DNA of 64,000 bases from Mucor racemosus (Eukaryota > Mucoromycota > Mucoromycetes > Mucorales > Mucoraceae): positions 1,240,001 through 1,304,000 of the forward strand of contig JAPEHQ010000015.1 in NCBI GenBank assembly GCA_027405735.1, given 5' to 3'. Under the pieces are notes generated by a model. The model ran no database searches and had not been told where the DNA came from. It saw only the letters and a list, made by a program, of their open reading frames with translations. Of this stretch, positions 45,662-60,129 are shown in pieces; the first letter of the stretch is position 1, and each line of letters starts with the position of its first letter. A program made the translations under genes and the position numbers.

Positions 45662-48600
45662 CTAAATTATCTTAGAAGTTGTTGTTGTATTTTGCATTAA
45701 TATCTTTGCTTGGGTGGAGAGTGTTTCTATCAGTATTTTGCCATTATTTTCATCTAATTCCACATTGCTTTCTTGCTGTAACTTTTCACTCATTTCTTCT
45801 CCACCAAATGCTACAGCAGCAAAGCACATCTGAATAGCCTCATCTAAACCATCTTTATCGGATTCTGTTACTGATACAAAGCCATGCGATAATCGTCTCA
45901 ATTCAGCCAAATCTTGAATTATTACATACAACTCCGGATCGGTTAATGATTTATCTTCGCAGAGGGATTTGACAAATGTGCTGCAGATTGCTTCAAATTT
46001 CAGTTTGTCTAGTCGTGAGTTTCTGATTCTTTCTAAAATACTTTCTGCGTGATGAATACTTGCAAGATGAACTTTGATAATCTATTTTAAGCAAGATGAT
46101 AAATACATGTGTAATCCTTCTTTTCTTTATCTTACCTGCAAATAGGCACGAGATGCTTTACGAAATACGTGCTTTTCATTCATTATAAGTTGGGATGCTT
46201 TTTTCAATTTACGGAATAGATATTTTAATGTTTGAGAGTCATTAGATTCTTTTGCAAGTTCAATCATGAATAAAGTATATTTCCTAGTGTATACATAATG
46301 CTTTCCAGGTCTACAAATATGCGTGCATAAATATGTCATGTTGAAACCATGTCGTTTTATAAAAAAAGGAAACTTACAATTCAAAACCCTGTTTCCAAAT
46401 GTTGATATGATATCTGTTATTCACTTTGAGCGAAAATAAATTTGAAAGTTCGGATTTGGCTTCTTCAGTACGATGATAAATATGATGATACATCCAAGCA
46501 ATCTATAATAAAAGCAAATGATTAGTAAAGGTGAAATCATAAATTGTCTTGTTTGCGCATACTCTATAAATAGGGCGATGATGCCAGCCTTTACTATCCG
46601 CTACTCGAATTTCAGCGATACGGTTGAAAATTGCGTTATAAGCATTTGCTGTATCAACGGGTAAATGTGCTGTGTATTGATTCAACCCGCTCAACAATTT
46701 ATCAGCTGCAGAATTTGGTTGTTGTTGCTCCTGAGATGTAGTGGCATCATCAGCGTTACTACTACCTATATAAACGACATCTGGATCTACCTCTTGTTGC
46801 TGTAGGGATTTTTCCTTGCTCAAATATTCTTGTACAGTTTTTGCATCAATTTTACCTCGATAAAAGAATTTTACTAGGGCAGAACAAAATATATAAATAG
46901 GTTCTAATACATGATCATGTCTTCCGTTCTTTGACTTGGTTCTGCGAATAGCCTGCAAGTACCAATCAAGTACCTCCTAAAAGATGTTTAGTATACATGT
47001 ATATACATAATATAGTAGGAAAAAAACATTGCTATTTAAAAAACTAACATACCGTTGGTGGTCTATCAATTTTTGCCAGACATTTACCAGCCATGTAATA
47101 ACATCTATAACCAGTTATTGGTGAGAAAAATGCCTAATTTATAATCAAATGCGCACTGACCTCCATCCAAATTTATCTGATGTTTTGTATTGGATTGCAT
47201 GGTTATACAACATCATGGCAAGCTTGTATGTAGATTTTGAAGAGGGCATCTTTGCTTGGATATCCACTAATTTTCCATCTGGCCCTAATGTCTTTTTTGT
47301 GCGAGTAACCTTAAATGCTTCCATATTCATAGGAGGAGATGCAATAGAATATACAAGATGACCGAAATCAGCAAATAATTCGTTCTTTGCTGCATCTTTT
47401 AAAGGCAAATCACGTAAATAAAGACCCCTTGTGAATGCATGAAAAGATTTCTGTTTTCCATATATTTAGTGATTTTGCGTGTATTGTTTTTGACTTGTGT
47501 ATACATTTTACCTTTTGAAATCCACTAATTACATCTTTATGGTTTGTGATATTAGCAGCATTCCAATTCAATTCTTCAGCTGCCAATAGTTGATAACAAA
47601 CACCAAGCTCACACCAACCATCAGCATCATTTGGATTTAAAATGACATGCGACTAAACAAACAAATGGATCAGTTCAGTGCAATACAGAGATGCATAACG
47701 CACACTTACTGTAAACTCCTCAACAGCTTTTTTTAAATCAATCATATTTCTATCATTACTTGTTTTAGATCTATTCTTGATTTGTAATCTTAAAATTTTG
47801 CCTCGAATATAGAAGATCTTGAATAATACAGTCGATATATTCGACTTCTTTGGATCTATTTCAGTAGTTGGTATAATAGATGTTCTTAATATCATATTCA
47901 GTGAAGGATGCAATTCTAATTCGCTATTGAGATAATCGTTGATAGTCTTCTCATTATTTTTTAGTTGAATGTGATCTTTTGTATCCAATTCTTCAAACAG
48001 ATTTGAAACAGTATCAACCACATCTTTAAGGTCATTTTTTAACAATGAACCCCCTTTCAATTTGTCAATAACTGCATCAACAACTAGGGCAAATAATGGC
48101 TCAGAAGCCTTTTGATCCAATTCGTAATGTACGCAATGATGCTCCTCAATTGAACCTGATGTGGTCTTTAATGTATAATCCGTTAGTTTACAAATAAACG
48201 CATAATAAAAAACTACTTACAGTGAGATGTACTCCGTATAAACAATGGTAGCATTGATATATTTCTCTTTTGAATAAATTAGCATCAATTTTACCAAGTG
48301 TACCCATAAGATGTCGAGCAAATAATGCTTTAGCAGGACCACAAACTTCTCTTTCGCCCAGCTCGTCGTGAAATTGTTGTAATAATTCACCCCAAGCCTT
48401 CATCACATCATCAGCTAAATTTTCCTGGTTCATTTTGATAATATTTTGCAATAAATTAGATTGGAGCACCCATGATTTAACCAAAATATCATTAAATCCG
48501 TTTGATTTGGTTATTTTGGATGGGGCATGAGGTGGAACATCAGGGGTAGAAAAGTTGTTGACAATAGGCACAAAATCTGGATGTCTAAAAATGTAATATA

Positions 48601-51600
48601 TGGACATTTTCAATAAAACTGATAATGTATCCTTGAGTTCTTGATTTATAGCATGAGGCAACCATTCTTCATGTGTCTCTTCCTCTACTAAATTCACCAA
48701 TGCATCTAGAAGGCAACTAATGCGAGCCAGCATGCTTGTAAATTCGACATCCTCATTTTTACTCGGTCTAGAAGATGCAGGTATTAACATTTGTGCTTCA
48801 CCATAAGCAATCAATTGTTTCATAGCACAGCAAAATACACGCATATAGCAATTCCAAGCATCCAAATATCTATGACTTTTGTAATATGCTCTGGCCAACA
48901 TGGTAATCATTTGTATGTTCTCATCTGAATCAATTGGGTTCTCCTTTAGTAATTTAGGTTCAACAATATTCTGTAAGTCTTGAATAACACCATTATAATC
49001 ATCATTTAACATCTTTTGTTTGGCAGTGACAAATAACTTTCCAACTTGCAATAGTTCTAGTTTTTTATCGATACTATTCCTGTTGATAAATGAATCATAC
49101 ATGCTTCCAATATCTATCTCGACGTCTGTATTTTCGTTCAATAATTTTCTACATTTGTCATACCAAGCATAAGCATTTTCAATATCATTGCTACATTGAG
49201 ATAATTTGCCTTTTAGAACACAATAGCGTGCTTGAATATGGCATTCGTCTTGGTTTGTAACGGAGGCATTATCCGAGCAAAAGCGATCCATCGACAATGA
49301 AAAGACATTCTGCTCTACAAGATCAATCCAAAATGTGGATTGTTCAATTAAGCTATCCAATGCTTTTAATTTTGTTTGTTTTGCTAGCGAAGCGGATACT
49401 CTTTTTTTGCTGTTTGTTGTAGTAATTGTAGATACCTCTTCCAATGTTGTAATTGTGTTTCGAATTAGTCGGTCGATAAAATATTCACTAATTTTTAAAA
49501 ATATCTAGTATGCTGTGTCAGATTCACCTTTATCTTTTTGATACAATTAGCATGGTTGATACTTACAAAAACACGTTCTTGCTGGGATAACATTGTGTTG
49601 GATAAAATGTCTTGAATTAGATTTAATTGAACTTGATTGATCGTATCTGTTACTAATTCCAACATGTCTGTATCCATAATTTCTTGATCCCGAAGATTCA
49701 AATCATTGGAAATGATTGTTGATATCAATTTACATAGACTATCAACAATGCCAGAATTATTCGTATTAAGTTCAAGAATAAATTGCTTGATCATGGCCCT
49801 GTTTTTAGCCTTAGTTTTACCACCATTGGCACATGGTCGTAACGCAGTGAACAATTGCAGGTTTTTTCCAGCAGCTCTATTGTCACTGATCGTACTATTT
49901 GAATCAACAAAGCTTAAAAATAATTTAGCCGTGTTCATCTGAAATAAACTATCCGTTGCAAACTTACATGGCATTATTAACAGTATCAATATCCCAACAA
50001 TATGTGCTATCCAATTCCGATATTTTCTTATCAAACCAATCCCAAAATGATTCAATTGAGCCATTCAGTGAACTATCAAACCATGGTGATTTGCGATACA
50101 AATGTGCAATGTTTTCAACCTTGTCATAAAAGCCTTGTATTTGATCACTGAATGATTTCTCTTCCTCGAGCATTTTTAGTCGAGAAGTTTCTTCATTCGC
50201 AATCTTTTCGCGTTGCCGTTTAGACGCTCTATCATAAAAATTTGGTTATATTTAGATAGCTTGTCCATTTATAGTTAAATTACCTAAGTGATAATCTCTT
50301 TTCCTCTGCCTCATCTTCTTCTTCTTCCTCATCCTCTTCTTCATCGTTACTATTGTCAGCATGTTTAATAATTTCGTGGGTTGTATTTGTTTGAGATTCT
50401 GCAGTTTCATCATCATCATTATCATCCCTTTTGCGTTTTAGTGGGTTAATTGCTTCTGTCATTTCAATATCATTAGTAGTTTCATGGATGGATTCAGTTG
50501 GTGCTAATGTTGGATTTGGCACTAGTGTCAGTAATGGCATTGGAACATTTGGTTGTGATAATAAATTACTAATTGAGTTGAGTTTCTCTATTTTATTGCC
50601 ATCATTATCGTCTATGGAAATTACAGGCACGGATACATTTGACTGTTCATCTATACTAGGTGTAGTTGCTGATGGTTTAGATTCTACTGCTTTTGCTTCT
50701 GCTGCTTGCTCAGTTGTATTGGATTTCTTTACAACAATTATAGGTTCTTTAATTGAAGGTAGAGATACAGGAGCGGTAGGATAGTCTAAAGTAAATGTTG
50801 GTGGGAAGTCAGAAGCATTCGATTTCTCTACAACAATTTTAGGCTCTTTAATCAATGAAGAATCAACGCCTTTAAATTCCTCTACATCAACTTTAAGTTC
50901 TCTGTTTGCAGGAAGAGAATCAACATCCATGGCATCTTCGTTTGATGGTTTTTCTAATATTACAATTGGCTCTATAGGTAATGCTGGGTCTTGATTTACT
51001 GGCTTTTCTAATGCATTATTCGGCACTGAAGGCATTGCATTTTCTGATATCTGTGGTTGAGATGAATGATCATTTTCTTTATCATTGTTATCTTGTTCGT
51101 CCTCATCCTCGTCCTCCTCGTTTTCAACATGAATAAGAATAGCATGACTTATAAATGCAATATCATCTTTTGTCTCTTCTTTTTTATCGTCAGTGGTACC
51201 TTTTTTTGCATTATTATTGCTATTTTCTTGAAAAACTAAACGTCTATGTTCATCCAATAAAGATTTAATCAATGCAATCCAATCTGGTTTTTCTAAATTG
51301 ATCATAATAGGATTTACATCAATCCGATCTGTTTCCATTTCTATTGCTGTTAATGAATCATCTTTATTTGGTGATTGTTCTTCTCCAATATCCATAAGTT
51401 TCTTTAATTGCAAGCCTGCTTCCCAATTAGAATGTCTACTTAATGCAATATCCACGTAAAATGCACATAATCGATAATCTCCAATGTCAAACAAAACTTG
51501 ACATAGGTTTTCCAAGCATTTCCATTGCATAACTGTAAAATTTCCGCTTCTCATGATTTGCATTACATCGTTGGGTCGCACAGTTGGCAGCTTTAATGTT

Positions 51601-52331
51601 CGTTCTTGATCAGACATGTAAAATCCAGTTTCGTAGGCAAGTCTAGCAAATCGAAGTTTGTGTAATTTTTGTGAAAGATAGCCAATATGGTACCATAATG
51701 AATAGTCTGTTGGATCTATTTTTACTGCTTGAAGATAATTTAAAATAGCCTTGTCTGCTGTAGTTTTATTTTCTTGTGGATCTGCCATGTATTCGTCTTT
51801 GAGGATAGATGCATAATTCTTAAAAACTAAAAATCGAAGTGCAGAGAGTGGTGATTCTTCAACATGATCAACATTGTTATTGTTATTACTGCTACTACTA
51901 GTATTGACGTTGGTGCTACTAGTTGATTTTCCTGCTGATGACTTTTTTTTCTATAAATTATATAATCGAGTTAATCAAATTGTTGCGTATCATGTAATTT
52001 CTGTATTTACAGGTTTAGGTTCCTCCTTGACAAGATGGTGTGATACTAATTCTTCGTATTTTTGTTTAGCTAATTGAAATTGGCCTTTGTATTGTAGTTT
52101 GAGTGTATTCTGGTACGTTTCTAGTAATCTTTCAACCTATAAAAATAAGAAATATCAACACACATACACACGTTTGATTTCATTAAACTGATAACTTGCC
52201 TGTAATTCTACAGCATCTTTTACAGAAGCCGTAACACCTTTATTGAGAGTGTTCCAGTTACTCTATTCAGATATAAGAAAGAGGTTTGTTGAATATTTAT
52301 TGTATATAAAGCATAAATGTGTTATTACCAT
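45662..52331 (-). CDS. HIR3: HIR histone-chaperone complex subunit HIR3 / CABIN1 homologue
   Basis: Fifteen exons on the minus strand: 52331-52329, 52262-52200, 52136-52011, 51950-50284, 50228-49968, 49912-49567, 49504-48221, 48165-47710, 47652-47512, 47450-47161, 47104-47053, 46976-46563, 46502-46378, 46310-46136 and 46081-45662. They give 1940 residues. The protein has TPR-like helices near the start (SPLSALRFLVFKNYASILKD, SLWYHIGYLSQKLHKLRFAR), a long acidic disordered insert ending EEEDEEEEEDEAEEKR, and further TPR-like repeats. The family signature around QCYHCLYGVHLTT is present, and so are WCELGVCYQLLAAEELNWN and GWRCYYMAGKCLAK. This is the pattern of yeast Hir3 and animal cabin-1, the scaffold of the HIR complex that deposits H3-H4 independently of replication and represses histone genes. 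Exon 1 holds only the ATG, and the second intron has a GC donor. These are inferred from frame and similarity and are the least certain parts. Confidence 0.85.
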
Positions 52332-53384
52332 GATGAAACGTGTTGAACGAGTTCTTTTTTACGAGGGGAAAGAGAGAAAAATTAAAGGTTTTCAATAAAA
52401 GGGTCACTGTAAGAAAAAAAGGCACCACTATTGATATTTGCAAAACTTTGGATTAGGAGCCCCGCTTGGGTGTTTTGATCATTCTTTTTGCTTGCGTCTT
52501 TTTAGAATTAGCATTATCGACTTGATCAATCCAGTATTGTCGTATTTTATTAGTTAACACTAATGCAATTGCACATACAGCGCTGTGTATACAGATGTCA
52601 TTTGCTAAAAAATTATTTATTGTCTTCATTTCCCCCCCACCCCCCTAAAAAGTGCGATAGAAAGGAGCATTCATGGCGATAAACTGAAATAATATCATAT
52701 TGCTAATAGCATAAAATGTAACCAATATACAACATACTGTCTTGATATTCTGCTCAGTGTTAGCAATGTATGAATTGCTATTTGAACATCCATTAAAGCT
52801 CTATAATTGTCGAAATTATATCAATTTTTTTTTAAAAATGCAAGGATTCCTTGAAATTTTTCTTCCTTCATAGCATCTTTTTCAAATATACGTTAATAAA
52901 GAATGCTCTCTAAGTGCACTTTATCTGTGCTATTGATGATGGAAATAATCTTAATTCAAAGACCTTTTATTGCTTCCCTTGAAATCATTCAATAAAAAGT
53001 ATTACAGATGACTTATATAGTTATCAGTTCTCTAAAAGAAACGGGCCATCGCTTCTTTGACTATCATTTATAAAGCATTTATGACATACCTAGTAAGTGA
53101 ACAAGTGTATATAAATCAATCGTAGAATACAATTCGGCAAACAAATTGCTACATATGATATTTTAAGTATCCTGCATACAGTACATTTGCGGAGCAAAAA
53201 CCATAAAATTAAATTGATTTAAGCTTGTCGCCTGCAATGAATAACAATAAAATAAATAATGGAGATGTATATCTGATATGTCATATTTAAATGCATATGG
53301 AGTTATATAATTTTATTATGAGCGATGAGCTAGAATAAATCCTTTGGATAGTTGCCTTAAGGTTTCCCTGGTAAAAATCAAAAA
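52332..53384. other. Intergenic region upstream of HIR3
   Basis: No gene supported. It includes a C-rich run (52630-52646), and the rest is featureless AT-rich sequence. Confidence 0.5.
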
Positions 53385-53697
53385 TTTTGAACCTTCATAT
53401 CTCTGCGAAAAATTATGCTAAATTAATACTCTTTGATAATAAAACTTACTAATTTTGACGTGCTCTATAACATATTTCAGTACATAAAATTTCTGAGCAT
53501 TTTTGTTTTCTCATTTTTTTGACATTCTTGTAGTATATCGATTTTAGAATATTGATTAAATGGAGCAGCATTTTTTTTACATTCATATCATTAACCTCGT
53601 TGAGCTCTCTCGAGTTCAATTTAGTTTTTTTCAGAATATTGATTTTTCGTGGAGATATCCTCAAAAATGTATACAAAGAAATGCTTTCGTTTCTAGA
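53385..53697 (-). repeat. Dispersed repeat family 2, copy 3 (inverted, 3' part)
   Basis: The reverse complement matches 3800-4100 and 25540-25830. It keeps the RISPRKINILKKTK-encoding stretch at 53449-53715 on the minus strand. It stops abruptly at about 53697, where repeat family 1 copy C begins. The rest of the same copy resumes at 55800-55990. Confidence 0.7.
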
Positions 53698-55517
53698 TTC
53701 ATTAAAAAATTGCAAAAGAGAGCCCGTAGAGCGACGCCATAATTGAGCATAGCAAGATCGAACGGCTAAGTCTCTTATACTATGATATATATCTAAGCTT
53801 TAAATAAAAATGCGTTTCTTTTTTTTACTTTTCTTATATTTAACCACGTACGGTCTGAAAATTCAGTTTTTATAGCGGACATTTTTCGGGACTCATTTTA
53901 TCCTTACCAACACTCATGATTTTGATCAAAAAACAGAAAAATCAAATTTTGACACCAAAATCAACGTTTAAATATACTACATTGTGAGAGAAAATTGTAG
54001 CTATAGATAATACAAATTTTATAAAAGCTTAATATTAAATGTTAAGTAATGAAACTTAGCATTTTTGGCCCAAAAACGGTTTTTTGATTAAAGGATTTTC
54101 ATGTAATATTTTGCAATAAAACGGGTTGTGATTTTTTATTGATCAAATAGAGCGCTAAATCCTGTATATGTGTGTATTTTTTGTTTTTATAATTGGTAGT
54201 ATAATTAACTCTAGATTTGCAAAATCAGAAAAAAAAAATTAAAAAATGTCAAAATTGATGATCTGGACAAGAATAATTTTTGAAATTAATATTCCGCTTA
54301 TAAGCCTTGTAAGTCTTAAAAACAAGAGATTTTATAATACTTGAGAACTTTTTCAAGAATTTACAATGCTGTATCCACTTGATTCAAGCATATTACCGTA
54401 AATATTTATACATGTTAATACTATGTGATAGCTTATTTGGTGATAATATAGTCATACGTTATAATTATTGCGCTAGAGGTGATTTATATTGAGTTTTAAT
54501 CTTACCTCTCCAATATCATAAACATAAACATGACTATTACTGCGACCTATTGTCACCTTTTTACCCTCTTTGTCCCAAGCCAATTTATTCAATACTTTAC
54601 CAGAACAAATTTACTTTTGACCTATAAAAATTGATTTCTTAGTAAAATCAATTAACAAGAAGCTAATATGTAATACTTATGGTGTACCTTTGATAGTTGG
54701 TAGTGGTATACAACACAACATCTTGTTTTCCTCTTCTTAGCTGTTGGCCACTAAATAGAAACAAATACTTTTTAGAAACTAAATAGACTAACATGATTAT
54801 ATTCATTCATTCAAATCAAATCAATACTACACATACTTTTATAATCATCAGTTTTTCTCCAGGTAAATATTAACTTTAGACCAAAAAAGCATTGATTATT
54901 ACTTAGATGATGGAACAAAATGATTGTCCTGGACACTTTTTTTGTTCGAGAAAGACATTATAACGTGCCCTAACATTAACAGTTAATACTTTATTTCCAA
55001 ATAAACAACAATAGAAAAAACATGTACTTGTACCTGCTTGATTTCAATTTATGAAAAAAATATTGATCTTTTTGTTGTAGTTTTAAACGTAAATAAAAGA
55101 ACCGAGGAAAGAGTAGGAGGGAAGAAAAACGATTTTGTGTGTTACAAACAGAAATTTACAAAGGCATAAGTACTTTTAGTATTGCCAAACAGGTTGTTGT
55201 GGTTGTTCCCATTTGGTCCCCAAAAGAGGAACATGGGCAGAACTCTTTCAAATCCCAAATTTCAAATTGATATATCTCGTCAATAAGGCACTAATTCTGT
55301 TGAATCAGAGTAATTCACATCTGCTTTAAACCATTCAAACTATCTTCGTTATTAATTATATCATTATGATTGATATACTTTAATAAATTGACTAAAAAAC
55401 CTTGATTTCATTGCTATGCTCATCTGTGCTGCCTGACCTGTACAAAATGTTTTATTCTGCCCATCTGTGCAGATTATTATGCCATGGGAAGCATAATACA
55501 GTAAATCGGCCGTAGTG
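53698..55517. repeat. Dispersed repeat family 1, copy C
   Basis: Matches copy A from position 368 to 2264, including the GC-rich core (53717-53772), the dynein exon (54506-54621), the EIWDLKEF frame and the right-end hairpin (imperfect here). It appears to sit inside an inverted copy of family 2, which suggests it is the younger insertion, or a rearrangement at that point. No flanking target duplication could be made out. Confidence 0.72.
54506..54621 (-). pseudogene. Dynein intermediate-chain exon fragment in repeat copy C
   Basis: The minus strand reads SGKVLNKLAWDKEGKKVTIG, RSNSHVYVY and DIGE, then a GTAAGA donor-like site. It keeps the tryptophan lost in copy A and has an intron-acceptor-like TTTTATAG at its upstream edge. 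Only one exon is present, so it cannot encode a working dynein chain. Confidence 0.65.
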
Positions 55518-55799
55518 GAACGTTTTGTGCTAAAATTCCTTAAAAATGCGCCGGCGAGAGTTTATAAATACATAAATCGTATTTATAAAAATATTAATAA
55601 TAATAAATATTGGTATCATTTATTATGGGTAATGGAGGCTTTTTTTATTACTTGGAAAACAAATGGCCGGCAAAAGAAAGAACCAAGAAGAGCTTCTATT
55701 CTTTGGTTAAAAGACTATTTACAACAATTATATTTCAATTTGTGTTAAAAAAGAAATTGGATCTAAAATGGCTGTTTAATACCCTCAAAAACCGACAAA
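55518..55799. other. Unassigned sequence between repeat copies
   Basis: AT-rich, between the right end of family 1 copy C and the resumed family 2 copy. Short frames here (for example 55515-55748) have no recognised motif. It may be diverged family 2 sequence or a third insertion. Confidence 0.4.
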
Positions 55800-55990
55800 C
55801 ATGAGCGATTATTTTGATTATCTGGACGAAAATCAATATTTTTTACGATAAAAAATGGAGAGTAATGACCAGTTGAATCTATCTTGTGAAGACAAAAAAT
55901 TAGCACTTTAATTTAGGTGCTCAGTTTTTTATAGTCGATTTTAGGTCATCCTTGGTCAATTTTGGTCATATGTTTGGCCAGTGAACTTGT
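55800..55990 (-). repeat. Dispersed repeat family 2, copy 3 (inverted, 5' part)
   Basis: The reverse complement matches 3188-3360 closely, including GAGCACCTAAATTAA and the AAAAAATATTGATTTTCGTC stretch, also seen at 25020-25090. Together with 53385-53697 it makes one split inverted copy. Confidence 0.7.
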
Positions 55991-58400
55991 ATTCTTGTAA
56001 TAAGTACTATGTTCTTATAATAGATTGAGTCTATTAAGAAAAAAGTACTAAGGAATGAACGTTATTGGTGTTATTAATTGTAATTGACTATTACTTTTTT
56101 GGTCGATGACACTTACTATGTATTATTAAGTGTGATTAGTATAGTATGTGACAAGTAGTATTAAGTAATAGATCGGTTATGGTTGCGTTTAATACGTTTA
56201 TTATTTGATTAGAATTATTAATACAGATATTTTCACTAATGTTCAATATCTGATTTAACATTTGCTTATTTCTATAAAATATGCAACTGAAACTAATTCA
56301 TGCAATTATTGTTGAAGAAACACTATGTAATGTGAATCATTACAATTCTTGCATTGTTGATATTTTTATTTTCCAAGATATTAATGGCCTATAGTGTAAA
56401 GGTACATTTTCTTCTAATATTGTAAGTATTTTGACTCAATATTGTGTGAAAACATTCGAACACCATTTGAAGACCATCTGAAACCTAATTTTTACAACCG
56501 TAAAAAAATCGATAACAAAACCTCTCTCAATGAATGTCGATGCTAACAACTTCCAACTTTACATGAGAGTAGGGACACATGTTTGGCATGCTGATCTCAA
56601 ATGGCGCGCTGCGACAACTTCCATAATCTACTGTTTGTCGAGGGAAGTATCGCCAAAGTGCACCTATTATGGTTTACTGTCGCGCACTTTTATTGAAAAT
56701 AATTTAAATACTACGACCTCTTCTTCTACGAATACTGATCCAAGTAATTTGCCACTTTTTATAGATATAAGCATGAGTAAATACTACAAGTATTTCAGGT
56801 ACAGTAATAGCTTTCATGGGTCACTATGTATTCGGTAAGTTTGAATAACAAATTGATTACCTGCTATTTAACCCTTACTAAGGTCAGTAAGCTCACCAGT
56901 TCTCGACGAATATGGATCCAAATAACCTCCCGTTGCAATGGCAAGTACTCCTGGTGTTGGTCCACAAAATTGAAAAAAATTTGGTCTCCCCGAGTTACTG
57001 TGCAAATGAAGAAATGAAAACTCATACTTGTTTAGACTATTTTGCATGCATTGTTTCAGATATTCTTTGAAATGTTCTATAAAATCAAATAATGGCTCAA
57101 AATTGAATTTTGAAGTTGCATTTAATGTACAGTAGATTTACAAAGAACATATCTTGATTTCATTAGCGAAAAGCTGTTTTTGAAGGATTTTTGTACACGG
57201 TTTTGAAAAAAAGCCTTTTTTTTCTGCTTGAAAGAAATTTAGTAACTGGAAAAATGCTTGAAATCAATGAGTATTGACCCAAATGGGCTGCAAACTTCAA
57301 CATATATACTACAGCTGTAACACTATCCAGATCTATATTTTTAACGTCCCATTGTTTTACTGGTTAAATCGCAGGAATTAAATTTACTCTTTTTCTAACT
57401 GGGTTTGTTGCTTTGCGGATCATTTAAAATTAGAAATAGCGCTAAATCAACCAAAACCAGCATACATGGCAATGGCAACTATTGAAATTAATGAGTAAGC
57501 GTCCTTTTCTAAATAATCAAAGTTGTAGTAAAATGTATTTCACATTCATTTTTCAAAAAAAAAAAAGCATTAAATGGCTTGTTTCATTAGACGGTCAGCA
57601 ATCAATAGTAAATCAAGTAGTAGATAGCGTTCTCTATTAGAGACGTTTTATATTTTCAAAAAATGTAAACTTTTCATGGCGTAATTGAAAAAGCAAGTGA
57701 GTTTCCATCAAGTATTTTTCAACATGAAGGCGCGAGTAAAGTTTCGATACTCAAACTTGTTAAAATATTCTTTAATCAAGCAGAATACAGCAAAAATCAG
57801 CCCTGTATCTTGATTTTTCGCTGAAATATGTTGCAACAATGTTTTGACTTTTAGCAGCAGTAAAAAAGTGAGCTCAGGTGTTCAAAGGATTCATTCTAAA
57901 TTTTGGAACATGATAAATACAAATAACATTAATAAATTTAAGCTGTAGAATCCCAAACATACCGTCAAATGTTTATTTTGCATTTACGCACTAAAAGAGA
58001 CGGAAATAATAATCTCAATTAACTGCAATATCAAATATAGAAATCTATTCGCCTACCTCTCCCTATTGATCTTATGTGATCTCTTCCACATGTTTAGGTG
58101 GGAACGGCAGTTAATAAGAAGGTGATTTCGTAGTCGCCGAATAAATGCGAGCCAAAAGGTAAATTGTTTGAGGACAATATACTTTTGAAATAGACAAAGG
58201 TTTTTGAATATACAATATCAGTCAAGAAATTTTTTTATAATTTTTTCAAGGGACAAATGTAAATCATGATACAGTATTAAAGGGGGGTAAAAAAGGGAGG
58301 GAGAGGGAGAGAGAAAGGGATGATATATGATTAAGATGGTGATTAAAAAACGGTATTACAGTAAAAGGTATGTACTAAATAGTTATAATAAAATTATATA
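55991..58400. other. Long gene-free region upstream of the repeat nest
   Basis: No gene supported. The frame at 56530-56838 shows no family motif. A GA-rich tract lies at about 58285-58320. The final part is probably the 3' UTR of the glycosyltransferase gene. Confidence 0.45.
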
Positions 58401-59594
<1,194 letters not shown>

Positions 59595-60129
59595 TTTTTA
59601 TTTCTACAAAGAAAAAAAGAAGAAAGAAAGAGAAATTTGATGTTTAATAATGAATTTTCCCATTAAAATATTCCAAGGGGAAAGAAAGGGGGTTATGTAT
59701 TCAATGGCGCCACAGCAGCAGCAGCAGCAGCAGCACCAACAGCAATTTCATCACAACAACGCATCTTGTACTCTGAATTACTATTGGATTGTTTGCTACT
59801 CAAATGAATCAATGCATTGTGTCAGTTTGGATACTAAATGATGGATTTATGAAATGTTTTATCATTATGCACAATCATAAAAAACGCAATTACATTGGAC
59901 TTGTCCCTATTATGAGTTTTAAAATGTATGATTTTTTATTTTGAGGGATTTTTATAATTGAAGAAAAAAGAGATGGAGGATTAGAATTAAAGGAATTGAA
60001 TGGGCATTTTTGCATTTTTTTTATTTTGCGTGGTGTTTTATAGGGGGGATAAATAGTATAGTTTTTAACTTTCATATATATATACATAACATACAAGGCT
60101 TGGGTGGGGGAGAGGGGTTAGATGTGATT
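59595..60129. other. Intergenic region between the GT62 and SWIRM genes
   Basis: Contains a CAG/CAA microsatellite (59713-59760) that creates a 63-codon glutamine-rich frame on the plus strand with no other support. The rest is the GT62 promoter side and the SWIRM gene's 3' UTR. Confidence 0.5.

Noticed and set aside
59650..59841. Small glutamine-rich frame on the plus strand
   Set aside because: It is explained by a CAG/CAA microsatellite. There is no family similarity, and it lies in the promoter area of the GT62 gene.
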